In this document: piece after piece, positions 50,222 to 60,000 of the stretch
How the letters are laid out: each line of letters begins with the position of its first letter
How positions within the stretch are numbered: the stretch's first letter is position 1
Origin: JAAYXE01 sp964391195
GTDB lineage: Bacteria > Chloroflexota > Anaerolineae > Anaerolineales > UBA4823
Assembly: GCA_964391195.1 (NCBI GenBank)
Contig: CAYMLG010000021.1
Coordinates: 5,534 to 69,533 of the forward strand
Direction of reading: 5' to 3'
Length of the DNA: 64,000 nucleotides
Notes under the pieces: generated by a model
Databases searched by the model: none
What the model was told of the DNA's origin: nothing
Seen by the model: the letters and a program-made list of their open reading frames with translations, nothing else
Translations under genes and position numbers: made by a program

Positions 50222-52888
50222 CTAGCCAAGCAGGTCTAGCTCCCTGGCCCTGGCAGCCGCTTCCGTGCGGTTGTTGACGCCCAGTTTGCCGTAAATATTT
50301 CCGGTATGCTTCTTGACCGTCTCAGGCGAGATAACCAGCCTGGCCGCGATCTCCTGGTTGGTAAGCCCCGCGGCGACCAGTTCCAGGATTTCCTGTTCCC
50401 GGGATGTGAGCGGCTCAGCCAGCGCCGGGTGTGAAGGGGACATCTGGTCCGCCTCGCAGGCAGCCAGCAGCATCTCCACATAATCCGTCATCACCTCCCG
50501 CCTCCGAGCTTCCTGAAGCAGCCGGACCATGGGAAGCCCCAGGTCAACGAACAGGCGCACATAGCCTTCGGGTTCGGCCGCTCGCAGCGCGTGTTCCAGA
50601 GAGACCATCGCTGCCGGTTCGAAGCCGCGCTTCCACTCCAATAACGACCGGAGCGCCAATGCTTCGATGTAGACTCCGCTCTGGCCCTGTGCCTCGGCCG
50701 TCTCCAGCAGATGGGTGAGCAGCCCTGAGGCCTCCTCGAGCGACCGGGCGCCTCCCTTGAGGATCAGGACCCTGGCGATCGTTAACTGCACTGCTGCGCG
50801 TTCTGTCTGCTCTATCAGGGCCGGACTGCGCAGCCTCTCATTGGACCAGTTCACTGCAGCGCCGAGCCGGTCCTGTGCCAGCCACAGCTCAAGTTGAAAA
50901 CGCTCGAATTTGCTGACCCATTCCGGGATTTGGACTTGCTCTGATAAGTTCCGCACTTTTTCCAAATACTCTGCTGCGGCGTCGGGCTCCCCCTCGGCCA
51001 GTTTGATGCGGGCCGCGATCAAATAACCGGCGAACAGCGCCCGGACATCGCCGCCCAGTTCGGCGCGTATAAACCCTCGCGAGACATGGTCCCAGGCATT
51101 GCCCAACTGGTTCCACTCGTAAAGCAGCTCGCCTGTGCGGATATACACCCAGCCGGTGACGGGCAGCGGCAGGCGGCCCCAATTCTCACGCTCCTGGATT
51201 GCGACGAGCGCTTTCCTCCAGTATCCTGCAGCGTTCTTCAAGCGGCCCTGCCTCAGCTCAAGATCGGCCAGCGCACCGTACGCGTGCGCTGAATGAAGGC
51301 GGACGCTGGGTGAATAGGTAAACTGCAATGCGGTAAGGTAGCATTCCCTGGCTTCTTCCCAGCGTCCATGATGGCGATAAACATCCCCGAGCGCGCCGTA
51401 AACCCCCGGTCGGAAACCGGGTTCATCATCGGGCATGGCGCGCAGGGCGCGTTCGGCGTAAGTCTCCGCCCGCTCGAGATCATATTGGGAGCAGGCAATA
51501 AAGCAGCGAAAAGCCATCACCCATGCCAGTTGCCAGCGTTTCCCTTCGCTTTCCCCGGGCGCCAGTCGCTGTTCCACTTCATCGACCAGGCGTACGCAGG
51601 CTTCGTATGCGCCGTTATAGGCGAGCAGACCCGCCCGCATCAGGCCAAGCACCGGGTAGGCAGCGTACCAGTCCGCCGGGATCGAGTCGATCCAATGTTC
51701 CACGACCTTCAACTCGCCTCCGTTGAGCTTTGCCTGGTAATACTTGTCGATGATCTTGATCACCTGTTCCGGCTGACCGCCCGCCAGTGCATGGCGGAAA
51801 GCTGCATCGGGGTAATCGTTGGCTTCATACCAGGAGGCAGCCCGGCGGTGAATCTCGGGGACCTCGCTGCTATGTCGCCGCTCCAGCTCACCACGCAGGA
51901 AGTCTGCGAACAGGGGATGGGAGCTGAACCAGGTGCGTTCATCGTCTAAGGGCGTAATGAAAAGGTTCTCCCGCTCGATTTTGTCCAGCATCGCTTGCCC
52001 GTTCTTTCCCCCGGTTACTGTATCGCACAGATCCCCGCACAGGCGCTCGAGGAGGCTGGTCTTCAACAGGAAGGATTGCATCTCAACCGGAAGCTGGTCG
52101 AATATGTCTTCGCGCAGGTAGTCGGCGATGAAGCGCTGCCTGCCGTGCACGACCGGCATGTCCCCTGGACCGCTTTGACGCTGGCGGAGTGCCAGCATCG
52201 CCAACTGCAGCCCGGCAGCCCATCCTTCCGTCCCTGCATGCAGCGCCTCGACCTCATCGGGCTGAAGGGCAACCCCTATCGAGCGGTTGATGAACTCGGC
52301 CGTCTCTTCTCGGGTGAATGAAAGATCCCCGGCCCGGATCTCCAAGAGCTGGCCGCGGGCCCGGTGGCGGGCAAGCCTGAGCTGCGGGTCGTTCCGGCTG
52401 GCGATGACGAAATGCAGGTTGGCCGGTGAGTGGTCAAGCAAGAAGATCATGGCCTCATGGATGCTGTCCTCCTCGATTAGATGATAGTCGTCGAGCACAA
52501 ACACCATGGGGGCGGCCGCCTGGTTGGCGGCATTGATGAAGGCCGCCAGCACGGCTTTGATATCCGGCCTCTGGGTTTCGAGCAGAACCCCCAACGGGCT
52601 CTCCGCCACTCCAGGCTGCGCCTTTTCCCATGCGGCGAGCAGATACCGCAGAAAATGCTCTACATCCACCTCCTCCCCGGTTATCGACAGCCAGGCGACG
52701 GGCAGGCTGCTGGCTCGTGCCCAGTCGGCGAGCAGCGTGGTTTTCCCCGACCCGGCCGGGGCCGAGATGAGTGTGAGCTTGCTGTGAGTGATCTCCTGCT
52801 CGATCGCATTTCGCAGGCGCGGGCGGGGGACCATTCCCTGTGGCCGGGGTGGAATATTTAATTTGCTCTCCAGCACGATCGTGCCCAT
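50222..52888 (-). CDS. MalT/LAL-type LuxR family regulator
   Basis: An 888-residue protein, the usual length for LAL regulators. The N-terminal P-loop NTPase has Walker A SAPAGSGKTTLLADW (about 43-57) and a Walker B-like segment MVFVLDDYHLIEED. A long helical TPR-like region follows, and the C-terminal LuxR helix-turn-helix is LTSREQEILELVAAGLTNQEI with ETVKKHTGNIYGKLGV. ATP and an inducer bind before activation in MalT. Here the downstream monooxygenase is a natural target, which is an inference from position. Confidence 0.9.
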   Translation of the reverse strand: MGTIVLESKLNIPPRPQGMVPRPRLRNAIEQEITHSKLTLISAPAGSGKTTLLADWARASSLPVAWLSITGEEVDVEHFLRYLLAAWEKAQPGVAESPLGVLLETQRPDIKAVLAAFINAANQAAAPMVFVLDDYHLIEEDSIHEAMIFLLDHSPANLHFVIASRNDPQLRLARHRARGQLLEIRAGDLSFTREETAEFINRSIGVALQPDEVEALHAGTEGWAAGLQLAMLALRQRQSGPGDMPVVHGRQRFIADYLREDIFDQLPVEMQSFLLKTSLLERLCGDLCDTVTGGKNGQAMLDKIERENLFITPLDDERTWFSSHPLFADFLRGELERRHSSEVPEIHRRAASWYEANDYPDAAFRHALAGGQPEQVIKIIDKYYQAKLNGGELKVVEHWIDSIPADWYAAYPVLGLMRAGLLAYNGAYEACVRLVDEVEQRLAPGESEGKRWQLAWVMAFRCFIACSQYDLERAETYAERALRAMPDDEPGFRPGVYGALGDVYRHHGRWEEARECYLTALQFTYSPSVRLHSAHAYGALADLELRQGRLKNAAGYWRKALVAIQERENWGRLPLPVTGWVYIRTGELLYEWNQLGNAWDHVSRGFIRAELGGDVRALFAGYLIAARIKLAEGEPDAAAEYLEKVRNLSEQVQIPEWVSKFERFQLELWLAQDRLGAAVNWSNERLRSPALIEQTERAAVQLTIARVLILKGGARSLEEASGLLTHLLETAEAQGQSGVYIEALALRSLLEWKRGFEPAAMVSLEHALRAAEPEGYVRLFVDLGLPMVRLLQEARRREVMTDYVEMLLAACEADQMSPSHPALAEPLTSREQEILELVAAGLTNQEIAARLVISPETVKKHTGNIYGKLGVNNRTEAAARARELDLLG

Positions 52889-53024
52889 CTCCCTGATCCG
52901 TTTCTCTTTGCCGGCGATCTACCCCGGGCCTTCCACTGCCTTCTTTTGCCCGCCGGTATCCTCGATCCACCCCTGGCTGCTCTCCCAACCGCCCGAGTGT
53001 CGATTTTCAAACTTTTCTCCCCCG

Positions 53025-53055
53025 CTGGCCTCCCCTCTCCCCCACCTGAGGCCAG
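53025..53055 (-). terminator. hairpin after the NIPSNAP gene
   Basis: An 8-bp perfect stem (CTGGCCTC / GAGGCCAG) lies 25 bp past the NIPSNAP stop. There is no T-run on the minus strand, so this is a weak terminator candidate. Confidence 0.35.
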
Positions 53056-53079
53056 AAACAGCCAACGAAATTCTCGCCC

Positions 53080-53457
53080 TTATGAGCTTTGTGGAGTCTC
53101 TCCGCCCGGGTTGGTTCGCCTCGCCTCCTCCCTCCGCAGGCCCTGGAGCGCCGCTTCATTCATCTCGATCACTACCGTCGTATAACTGTCGATCAGCGCC
53201 AGGACTGCGTCCCGCGGCCCCTTCCGCCATTCCTCGCTCCCGTAGAACGCCTCCTCGCTCTGCTCTCGCTCGTCCAGGCTGTTGAAGGCCCGCACCAGGT
53301 AATATGCGTCGGGGTCGTGCAAGGAGCGCCCGAAATCCACCACGTCCACCTGCCAACGCCTCAGCAGCGGCAGCGATTGGTGGATGAACAGCTCGTGGAA
53401 ATCCGCCCCCGTTCCCGGCTTCAAATTGTAGGAGCGTATTTCGACGATCCGCTTCAT
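53080..53457 (-). CDS. NIPSNAP family protein
   Basis: A 125-residue alpha/beta-barrel-like protein of the NIPSNAP family. It opens RIVEIRSYNLKPGTGADFHEL, followed by LPLLRRWQVDVVDFGRSLHD, YYLVRAFNSLDERE and the C-terminal VLALIDSYTTVVIEMNEAAL. Its job in bacteria is unknown; members resemble small monooxygenase-like dimers. A degraded copy of its 3' end lies 4.4 kb away at 48575-48722. Confidence 0.85.
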   Translation of the reverse strand: MKRIVEIRSYNLKPGTGADFHELFIHQSLPLLRRWQVDVVDFGRSLHDPDAYYLVRAFNSLDEREQSEEAFYGSEEWRKGPRDAVLALIDSYTTVVIEMNEAALQGLRREEARRTNPGGETPQSS

Positions 53458-53481
53458 CCTTCCCCTCCTGCTCCCCGCGGC

Positions 53482-54660
53482 TTATCTCTGGCCCGCTGCC
53501 CGCCTCCCCAGCCAGCGGAAAGGCGCCAGGACGGTGTAGATCCCCGTGCGGATGGCAGCGTTGTGCCAGATATTCTTCGCCTCGCTCCACTGCACCTGCG
53601 GATCGATGAGCATGTTCTCCTGCCGCACCTGGCCCCTGGCGCCCAAATCCCGGGCCAAGTTCTGCAGCGTGCCATGCCAGAACCGGTCCTCGTTTCTGTG
53701 CACCACCCCCAGGCGGCAGCCCAGCTCGAACAATGGATCGCTGGCCCGCACCAGGGCCTGGATCTGGACCGTGGTGGGGCCCTCTTCCTCGTAAGCGCTG
53801 AAAGTGATCATCCCGGAGAAGATATGCCCCTGGGGCGTCATAAAGCTGAAGGACTCATCATCCGCGTAAATCACCATAATCCCAGTCGAGAGCTGCAGCC
53901 CGGCCGGCGCTGCCAGGTTGAGCACCGCCACGTCCCCCGGGTTGATCTGGTTCAGCGTCCCGTAGAAGCGGTTGCCTTTCGGCCAGTATTCCGGGAACTT
54001 CCGCTTCCAGGTGCGGATCACCTCCTGCGGCGAGATAGCCACCCCGATCAGGCGGATGGTGTAAGTTTTCTGCCACAACTGGCCGAAACCATGCACCGGC
54101 CCGGTGAGCTGCCGCCCATCCACGTTCAGGTTGATCGCCTCGTTGGGCACCTGGCCGACCCGCAGCCTGGACACCGGCGAGGCCCAGCTTCCCTTGCGCG
54201 CCATCGCCTTCGCCGTTTCGGCCAGTTCTGCCACCTGCTCTTGCACCGGGTCGTTGATATACATCACCAGCTCCACGTTATGCTTTTTTCCATCGCTGGT
54301 GATGTTCAACTCGTCCACCATCTTCCGCATCAGGAACAGCCCCCAGCCCCGCGGCGACTGCTCCCCCTTCAGCTTGGCCTCCAGGTCCGGATAGGTCGCC
54401 TCCGGGATGGGCCGGTCGCCCCCGTAATCCGTCACCGTCACCGATACCCGCTCCTCGCTCGTCCGCACCTGGATCTCCACATCCAGGTCCGGGTTGAACC
54501 GGTTGCCGTGCTCGATGGCGTTGATCACCGCCTCGCCTGTGGCGGTTTTCAGCCGCTCCTGGCGATGGCGCAGCAGCCCGGAATCCGCGATCGCTTCGCC
54601 CACTTTTTCGACCGCCAGCCTTTCGTTTCCCGCTTCGCTTTTGAAAGAAAACGCTTTCAC
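53482..54660 (-). CDS. HATPase anti-sigma-type kinase with unusual C-terminal domain
   Basis: A 392-residue protein starting at a GTG 1 bp after the phosphatase stop. The first ~145 residues are a GHKL-type ATPase like RsbW/SpoIIAB: N-box EAVINAIEHGN, G1 box DYGGDRPIP and G2 SPRGWGLFLMRKMVDEL. Residues ~195-392 are an extra domain (YTIRLIGVAISPQEV, MTPQGHIFSGMITFSAYE, FELGCRLGVVHRNEDRF, FWHGTLQNLARDLG) that I do not recognise, perhaps of the SRPBCC/DUF1990 type. It is a predicted partner-switch kinase paired with the phosphatase. Confidence 0.75.
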   Translation of the reverse strand: MKAFSFKSEAGNERLAVEKVGEAIADSGLLRHRQERLKTATGEAVINAIEHGNRFNPDLDVEIQVRTSEERVSVTVTDYGGDRPIPEATYPDLEAKLKGEQSPRGWGLFLMRKMVDELNITSDGKKHNVELVMYINDPVQEQVAELAETAKAMARKGSWASPVSRLRVGQVPNEAINLNVDGRQLTGPVHGFGQLWQKTYTIRLIGVAISPQEVIRTWKRKFPEYWPKGNRFYGTLNQINPGDVAVLNLAAPAGLQLSTGIMVIYADDESFSFMTPQGHIFSGMITFSAYEEEGPTTVQIQALVRASDPLFELGCRLGVVHRNEDRFWHGTLQNLARDLGARGQVRQENMLIDPQVQWSEAKNIWHNAAIRTGIYTVLAPFRWLGRRAAGQR

Positions 54661-54661
54661 G

Positions 54662-56332
54662 TCAGGCCAACTTCCTCACCCGCACCAGGGTGATGTCATC
54701 TTCCTGTTCCCACACCGGGCCGGTGAACGACTCCAGTTCTCTGATCAAGAGGTCGATGAAGTCGTCGGCGTGGGAACCGTTTTTCAGCAGGTTTTGCAGG
54801 CGGGGGAAGCCGAACATCTCCCCCTCCGCGCTGTGCGCTTCCACCAGCCCGTCGGTGTAGAACAGAATGGTGTCGTCCTTATGGATCACCATTTCCTCCT
54901 CCGCATAGGATTGTTCCGGCATCAGCCCCAGCGGCATCCCTCGCGCCCGCAGCTCGTGGATCTCCCCGGAACGCGAGAGATAGGGGATATCGTGCCCGGC
55001 GTTCGCAAAGCACAGGTGCCCGCTGGCCGGATCGAGGATGGCGTAGAAACAGGTGACGAACATGCCGGGGGTGATGTGCACCTGGAGCAGGTTGTTGACC
55101 AACCTGAGCACCTCTCCGGGATACTTGAAGTTTGGCGCGGCGGCGCGGATCATCGCCGCGGTGGTGGCCATGATCAGCGCCGCGGGCATCCCCTTCCCGG
55201 TGCCATCGCCGATCACCAGCCCGAACCGGCCTCCGGGCAGGTCCAGGAAATCGTACAGGTCCCCACCCACCTGCCGCGCCGGGCGGTAGAATGGGTCGAT
55301 CCGCCAGCCCTGGATGGCGGGGACGTTCTCCGGCAGCAGCGAGCGCTGGACGTAATACGCCGATAACAGCTCCTGCTCGAAGCGGGCCCGCTCCTCCCGC
55401 CGGGCGCTCTCTTCCGCCAGCGCCTGGCGTTGGGCGAACCCTTCTACCAACTGTTCCGCCATCACGTTGAACTGCGCTTCCAACTGGCCGATCTCGTCCG
55501 CCCGGCTGATGCGCAGGCGCTGGGAGAAATCTCCGTCCGAGAAGCGAGCGGTTGCATCTCGCAGCCGTTCGATGCGCCGGATCAGCCCGTGCGTGGTCAG
55601 GATGCCGAAGATCAGCCCAAGCGGCAGCATCAGGCACAGCCAACCGATGCTGCTGGGGATGAGCACATTGCCCACCTCTCCCAGCAGGTTCACATCCCGC
55701 GGGATGCCGGCCGGAGCCTGGACGTACATCGCCCCCAGGATCTCATCCTCCCGGCTGCGGACCGTCTGCGCCACGAAAGAGTACATCCCCGACGGCGACT
55801 CGTAAATATCCCCATCGGGCCTTCCCTCCAGCGCCTGGCGGATGATCGCGCTTGCCGCCGGCAGAGTCTCTAAGGCGTTCATCCCCGGCGGGTACTGCTC
55901 CGGATACGAGCTGGCGATTACCTCTCCCTGCGGGTCGATCAGCAGTGCAAAAGCTACATCCACCGGGGCGTCCATCCCGGGCTGGATATAGGGGACCTCC
56001 AGGTATAGGAACTCGATCCGCGGATGATCGGGCTCCTGCTCCGGTTTCAAGGAGGCCTCCTGCCCTGGAGCGAATGTACTATTCGGGTTCAGGGCCACCC
56101 CGCCCCCTTCGACCACGGCCCGCAGTGCATACTCCTGCGCCGCATTCCCGACCCGCTGCAAATTGAAGTATGCCAGCATAGGGGTTTGGGTGATCACGAA
56201 GAGAGCTACCGACAGGATCAGCGCTTCCACCAACAGAGCCGCGAGGATGGTCACCACCACATACGATATCCCCATGCGCGTTCTCAGCCTCGACCACCAC
56301 TTCACCCTGACCTCGTTGCGAGATTCTGCCAT
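54662..56332 (-). CDS. membrane-bound SpoIIE-type PP2C phosphatase with HAMP domain
   Basis: A 556-residue protein; the ATG at 56332 is favoured over one 24 bp upstream. It has an N-terminal membrane helix (about 20-50), an extracellular sensor-like loop, a second helix near 235-255, a HAMP domain (IRRIERLRDATARFSDGDFSQRL), a coiled coil, and the SpoIIE phosphatase from about 320. Metal Asp residues are in QVGGDLYDFLDLPGG, GDGTGKGMPAAL and DDITLVRV. It should dephosphorylate an anti-anti-sigma factor in response to an external signal; that partner protein is not in the window. Confidence 0.87.
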   Translation of the reverse strand: MAESRNEVRVKWWSRLRTRMGISYVVVTILAALLVEALILSVALFVITQTPMLAYFNLQRVGNAAQEYALRAVVEGGGVALNPNSTFAPGQEASLKPEQEPDHPRIEFLYLEVPYIQPGMDAPVDVAFALLIDPQGEVIASSYPEQYPPGMNALETLPAASAIIRQALEGRPDGDIYESPSGMYSFVAQTVRSREDEILGAMYVQAPAGIPRDVNLLGEVGNVLIPSSIGWLCLMLPLGLIFGILTTHGLIRRIERLRDATARFSDGDFSQRLRISRADEIGQLEAQFNVMAEQLVEGFAQRQALAEESARREERARFEQELLSAYYVQRSLLPENVPAIQGWRIDPFYRPARQVGGDLYDFLDLPGGRFGLVIGDGTGKGMPAALIMATTAAMIRAAAPNFKYPGEVLRLVNNLLQVHITPGMFVTCFYAILDPASGHLCFANAGHDIPYLSRSGEIHELRARGMPLGLMPEQSYAEEEMVIHKDDTILFYTDGLVEAHSAEGEMFGFPRLQNLLKNGSHADDFIDLLIRELESFTGPVWEQEDDITLVRVRKLA

Positions 56333-56692
56333 CGGCGCTTCCACCCTCCTTGCCAACCTGGTCTATGCCTGCCCATCCCCGCCGGCGCAAGAAACACGGC
56401 GGCCCGTTCGCTGCGCCCGTTCAGGACCGCTTAGCGCAGCCCAATGCCCGGGTAAATCCAGGTGCAGCGGCCGGCCTTAAAACCTTCAGTCGTATAGGAC
56501 GCTTCCAGAGCGCAGCATCCATACCGCCTCTGTAAACGATTATTGTATTGAAGGATTCTCTATGAGAGTATGGGGGATTCCCCTACGCCTGCCCCTGTCG
56601 CCAGCCCGGTCTCATTGAACGGTAAAGCGGAACCGCATCACTGCAGTTCCGCTTTACCGGTTACGTTCAGCCCGCAGTTCGCTGCGGCGCGC
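56333..56692. other. intergenic region with one terminator, no gene
   Basis: Apart from the hairpin listed below, no gene is seen. Plus-strand frames are shadows. Confidence 0.6.
56620..56659 (-). terminator. 14-bp hairpin after the PD40/M23 gene
   Basis: A perfect stem, CGGTAAAGCGGAAC / GTTCCGCTTTACCG, with a 12-nt loop lies 33 bp past the stop. The T-run is weak. Confidence 0.65.
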
Positions 56693-59656
56693 TCACCGGC
56701 CGCTGGCGCTCTCTATGATCGGCAAGAAAAGCTGCCTGTCGCCGGCCGGTGGCATAGGTGTCGACGGTGGAGTTGGGGAGGGCGTTGTCGTCGGCGTTGG
56801 AGTTGGCGAAGGAGTTGTCGTCAGCGGCGGTGTTGGCGAGGAAGTTACCGTCGGCGACGGTGGAGTTGCCGAGGGAGTTGGTGTCGGTTCTTCGATCACC
56901 CCTTTGGCGATGCCCAAATCGTAGCCACTGTCGCAGCCGTAGGCGCCATCCGCCGCAGAGGAGACCCGCACATGGTACACCCCGCTCTCAGGGGCGGTCC
57001 ACACCAGCCGCGAGGCTTTGCCCCCCGCTCCATTATCATCTGCAGCCAGCTCCGTGACCCGGTCGCCGGCGAACACTTGTAGCACGGTATCTACCCCGGC
57101 CGCCAGGGCTTCGGTCCGGATGGTGTAGGTCTGGCCGGCTTCAGCAGTGAAAGTGGTCCAGTCCTCATCCCCGGCAATGTCGAACAGGTGGCGGGCCACC
57201 AGGGGGAGCGAGGTTTTGGGATACGCGACTGCCAGCGCAGGCGTGTCGTTGTAGGGTTCGGTGGTGTCGGCCGGGCAGACCAGTGGGGCCTGCAGGGTGA
57301 AATGCCCGGTCCAGCCGGTCTGCGCACTGGCGAGCCGCTGCTCCTGATCCAGGCTGGTGGGCAGGGCCGCCCAGGTCCAGCCGCTTTCATCCCAACGGTA
57401 AAGCTGCAGCTCGCTCTCATCCAGGTGAGCCAGGGATTCTGGGGGATAGGCCACACTCAAGGTGTAAGCCTCGCTGCCTGGCACGAAGGGGCTGAAAGCC
57501 GCGTGGTCTCCAAAGACGAAATCCACGTTCTGCAAATTAACAAAGAACGAGCCGGCGAGACGCAAGCCGCCGCCTGCCGGAGCAGGAGGAGGAACGAACC
57601 CCGCCCGGCACATCAGTCTGTCATCCGAAATCCCGGCCGGGATGCTGAGGCGCAGTTCATCATCTGGCCCGGTGCAGATTCCTCCATCCGCGCTGATATA
57701 GGTGGTAGTGTAGAGCGGATGCTTCCACATATATAGGCTGGGAATGCTCCAAAAGTCGCTGACTCCGTCCGGTGGACTCCAGCCGTAGGGATCGACCATT
57801 TCTTTGTCCCGGTCCCAGGTTCCATCGCCGTTGGCGTCGAACAACAGCATGAAGTGCAGGTGTTCCCCGGCAAAGTCGCCGGACTTCCCCATCCTGCCAA
57901 TTACCTGGCCCTGGGAAACATCATCCCCCACCTGGACCTGCACCGAGTCAGGCGCTAAGTTCCCGTAAATGGTGGCATACCCGTTCCCATGGTCCACCCA
58001 CACTTGTTCCCCTAACTTGTCGCCACAGGCGTCCCCCGAGTCGTCGCTCGAGCAGCCTGTGACCGCCTTAACAACCTCCCCCCCGGCGGCGGCTTTCACC
58101 GCATCCGCGCCCTCCACCGCAGCGGTGAGCGGGCTGAAATCGATGCCATTGTGCCCTTCATAGCAGGCTGAGCGAGGCGTGCAGGTGGCAGCGTCCATTG
58201 CCGGGCCGGCCCAACCATTCCATATCCAGGTAATGGTTCGATACGACCTGGCATGGTCGAACCAACTCAACACCCGGCCGCCGGTTGACGGGTCTTGATA
58301 GCCCAGCGCGGCGGTTTGGAAGTCCGAATAATCAAAGGGCAGGTCGAGGAAGGGAGCGGCAAATGGGAGCGGACAGGCAGCGTTTCCGTTTGTCGGCCCG
58401 CAAGAAATAAAAGCGCCGGTGAAGTCCAGGCCGGTTCTGGTCCGGTCGAGCTGCACCGTGAGGGCCTCCGGCGTGAATTTGTAGCCGGTTATATTGGGGA
58501 TCAGGTGGTAGACGCCTGCCGGCAGCACGTAGAAAAAGTATCCTTCATCACTGTCGATCTGGAAACTCGCCGCCACGGAACCATCCGAGCGGTGGACTGT
58601 GAGGGTCACGCCGGCCAACGCGGCGCCGTTTTGATCGACAATCCGGCCGAACAAGGTATGCCCTCCTCCGCAGGACCCATCCGGGCAGCGATCGTGAACG
58701 AAGATGTCTTCCATGTTATTGGTATCCCCGCTGACCAGGTTGGAAGCATACGAAGAAAACGCCACAAAGCGCCCGTCGGCCGAGATAGACAGAGAGATAC
58801 TAATACTATTCGCCTGCTCGCCGTTGGAGGAGACGGACACGCGCTCGATGGCGGCCGTCTGCCGGTCGTGAACAAAAATGTCCCCTGTGCTGTTGGTATC
58901 CCCGCTGACCAGATTCGATGCCGTAGACGAAAACGCCGCAAAACGCCCATCGGCCGAGATGGATGAATAGTTGCTGTTCCCCTGCGCCTGCTGGCCGCTG
59001 GGGGTGACCGACACGCGGCTGGTCATGCCCATTTTGCGGTCACGGACGAAGACGTCTGTATAGCCGGTATCCCCGCTGACCAGGTTATACGCTAATGAAT
59101 AAAACAACACAAAACGCCCATCGGCCGAGATGGTGGGAGCGTGGTTCGAACCGTTCACCGGATAGCCATTGTAGGTGACCGACATCCACTCGGTAACGCC
59201 CGTCTGGAGGTCGTGGACGTAGATATCCTGGACCGTAGTCGTATCCCCGCTGGCCAGGTTGGTCGCCTGAGATTCAAACGCTACAAAGCGCCCATCATAT
59301 GAAATGGACGGCCCGTGGCTCCCGCCATATGCCTGCGCGCCGCTGGAGGAGACCGACACGCGCCTGGTCACGCCCGTCTGGAGGTCGTGAACGAAGATGT
59401 CTGCTGCCCCATTGGTATCCTCGCTGGCCAGGTTGGTCGCCTCAGACTCAAACGCTACAAAGCGCCCATCGGCCGAGATGGATGGTTTGAGGCTCTGACC
59501 ATTCGCCTGCTCGCCGTTGGAGGAGACCGACACGCGCCTGGTCACGCCCGTCTGGAGGTCATGGACGAAAATGTCTGCCACCCCATTAGTATCCCCGTTG
59601 ACCAGGTTGGTCGCCTCAGACTCAAACGCTACAAAGCGCCCATCGGCCGAGATGGA
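56693..59656 (-). CDS. PD40-repeat / M23 peptidase / PPC secreted protein, C-terminal part
   Basis: The C-terminal portion of a protein that continues past the N gap to 60159. It contains repeated PD40 propeller units (SISADGRFVAF-type, 58 residues each), a carboxypeptidase-regulatory-like domain (FGRIVDQNGAALAGVTLTV), an M23 peptidase with HNGIDF and GEHLHFML (HxxxD and HxH zinc ligands), and a pre-peptidase C-terminal domain (HLFDIAGDEDWTTFTAEAG). The end is a Pro/Thr/Ser tail closing with LFLPIIESASGR. It is predicted to be a secreted multidomain peptidase acting on peptidoglycan or another cell-surface peptide. The frame differs from that of the 5' part only because the gap length is a placeholder. 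Confidence 0.85.
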   Translation of the reverse strand, partial: SISADGRFVAFESEATNLVNGDTNGVADIFVHDLQTGVTRRVSVSSNGEQANGQSLKPSISADGRFVAFESEATNLASEDTNGAADIFVHDLQTGVTRRVSVSSSGAQAYGGSHGPSISYDGRFVAFESQATNLASGDTTTVQDIYVHDLQTGVTEWMSVTYNGYPVNGSNHAPTISADGRFVLFYSLAYNLVSGDTGYTDVFVRDRKMGMTSRVSVTPSGQQAQGNSNYSSISADGRFAAFSSTASNLVSGDTNSTGDIFVHDRQTAAIERVSVSSNGEQANSISISLSISADGRFVAFSSYASNLVSGDTNNMEDIFVHDRCPDGSCGGGHTLFGRIVDQNGAALAGVTLTVHRSDGSVAASFQIDSDEGYFFYVLPAGVYHLIPNITGYKFTPEALTVQLDRTRTGLDFTGAFISCGPTNGNAACPLPFAAPFLDLPFDYSDFQTAALGYQDPSTGGRVLSWFDHARSYRTITWIWNGWAGPAMDAATCTPRSACYEGHNGIDFSPLTAAVEGADAVKAAAGGEVVKAVTGCSSDDSGDACGDKLGEQVWVDHGNGYATIYGNLAPDSVQVQVGDDVSQGQVIGRMGKSGDFAGEHLHFMLLFDANGDGTWDRDKEMVDPYGWSPPDGVSDFWSIPSLYMWKHPLYTTTYISADGGICTGPDDELRLSIPAGISDDRLMCRAGFVPPPAPAGGGLRLAGSFFVNLQNVDFVFGDHAAFSPFVPGSEAYTLSVAYPPESLAHLDESELQLYRWDESGWTWAALPTSLDQEQRLASAQTGWTGHFTLQAPLVCPADTTEPYNDTPALAVAYPKTSLPLVARHLFDIAGDEDWTTFTAEAGQTYTIRTEALAAGVDTVLQVFAGDRVTELAADDNGAGGKASRLVWTAPESGVYHVRVSSAADGAYGCDSGYDLGIAKGVIEEPTPTPSATPPSPTVTSSPTPPLTTTPSPTPTPTTTPSPTPPSTPMPPAGDRQLFLPIIESASGR

Positions 59657-60000
59657 NNNNNNNNNNNNNNNNNNNNNNNNNNNNNNNNNNNNNNNNNNNN
59701 NNNNNNNNNNNNNNNNNNNNNNNNNNNNNNNNNNNNNNNNNNNNNNNNNNNNNNNNCCAGGTTGGTCGCCTCAGACTCAAACGCTACAAAGCGCCCATCG
59801 GCCGAGATGGATGGTTCGAGGCTCTGGCCATTCGCCTGCTCGCCGCTGGAGGAGACCGACACGCGCCTGGTCACGCCTGCCTGACGGTCACGAACGAAGA
59901 CGTCTGCCCTCCCATTGGTATCCCCGCTGACCAGGTTGGAAGCATAAGACCTAAACGCCACAAAGCGCCCATCGGCCGAGATGGATGGGGAGTCGCTAAA
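58720..60000 (-). repeat. 174-bp tandem repeats encoding 58-residue PD40 blades
   Basis: The core CGGCCGAGAT lies at 58777, 58951, 59122, 59296 (mutated), 59470, 59644, 59799 and 59973. Steps are 174 bp, apart from one of 171 and one of 155 that spans the N gap. Each unit codes SADGRFVAF, ATNLVSGDTN and VHDLQTGVTRRVSVSS. Confidence 0.9.
59657..59756. other. assembly gap, 100 N
   Basis: Exactly 100 N inside the tandem repeats. Repeat spacing implies that the true length is 119 bp (or 119 plus a multiple of 174), which would also restore one open frame. Confidence 0.85.

Noticed and set aside
58720..60000. The regular 174-bp repeats as a CRISPR or satellite array
   Set aside because: The repeats are in frame and code for PD40 blades, with no unique spacers between short repeats.
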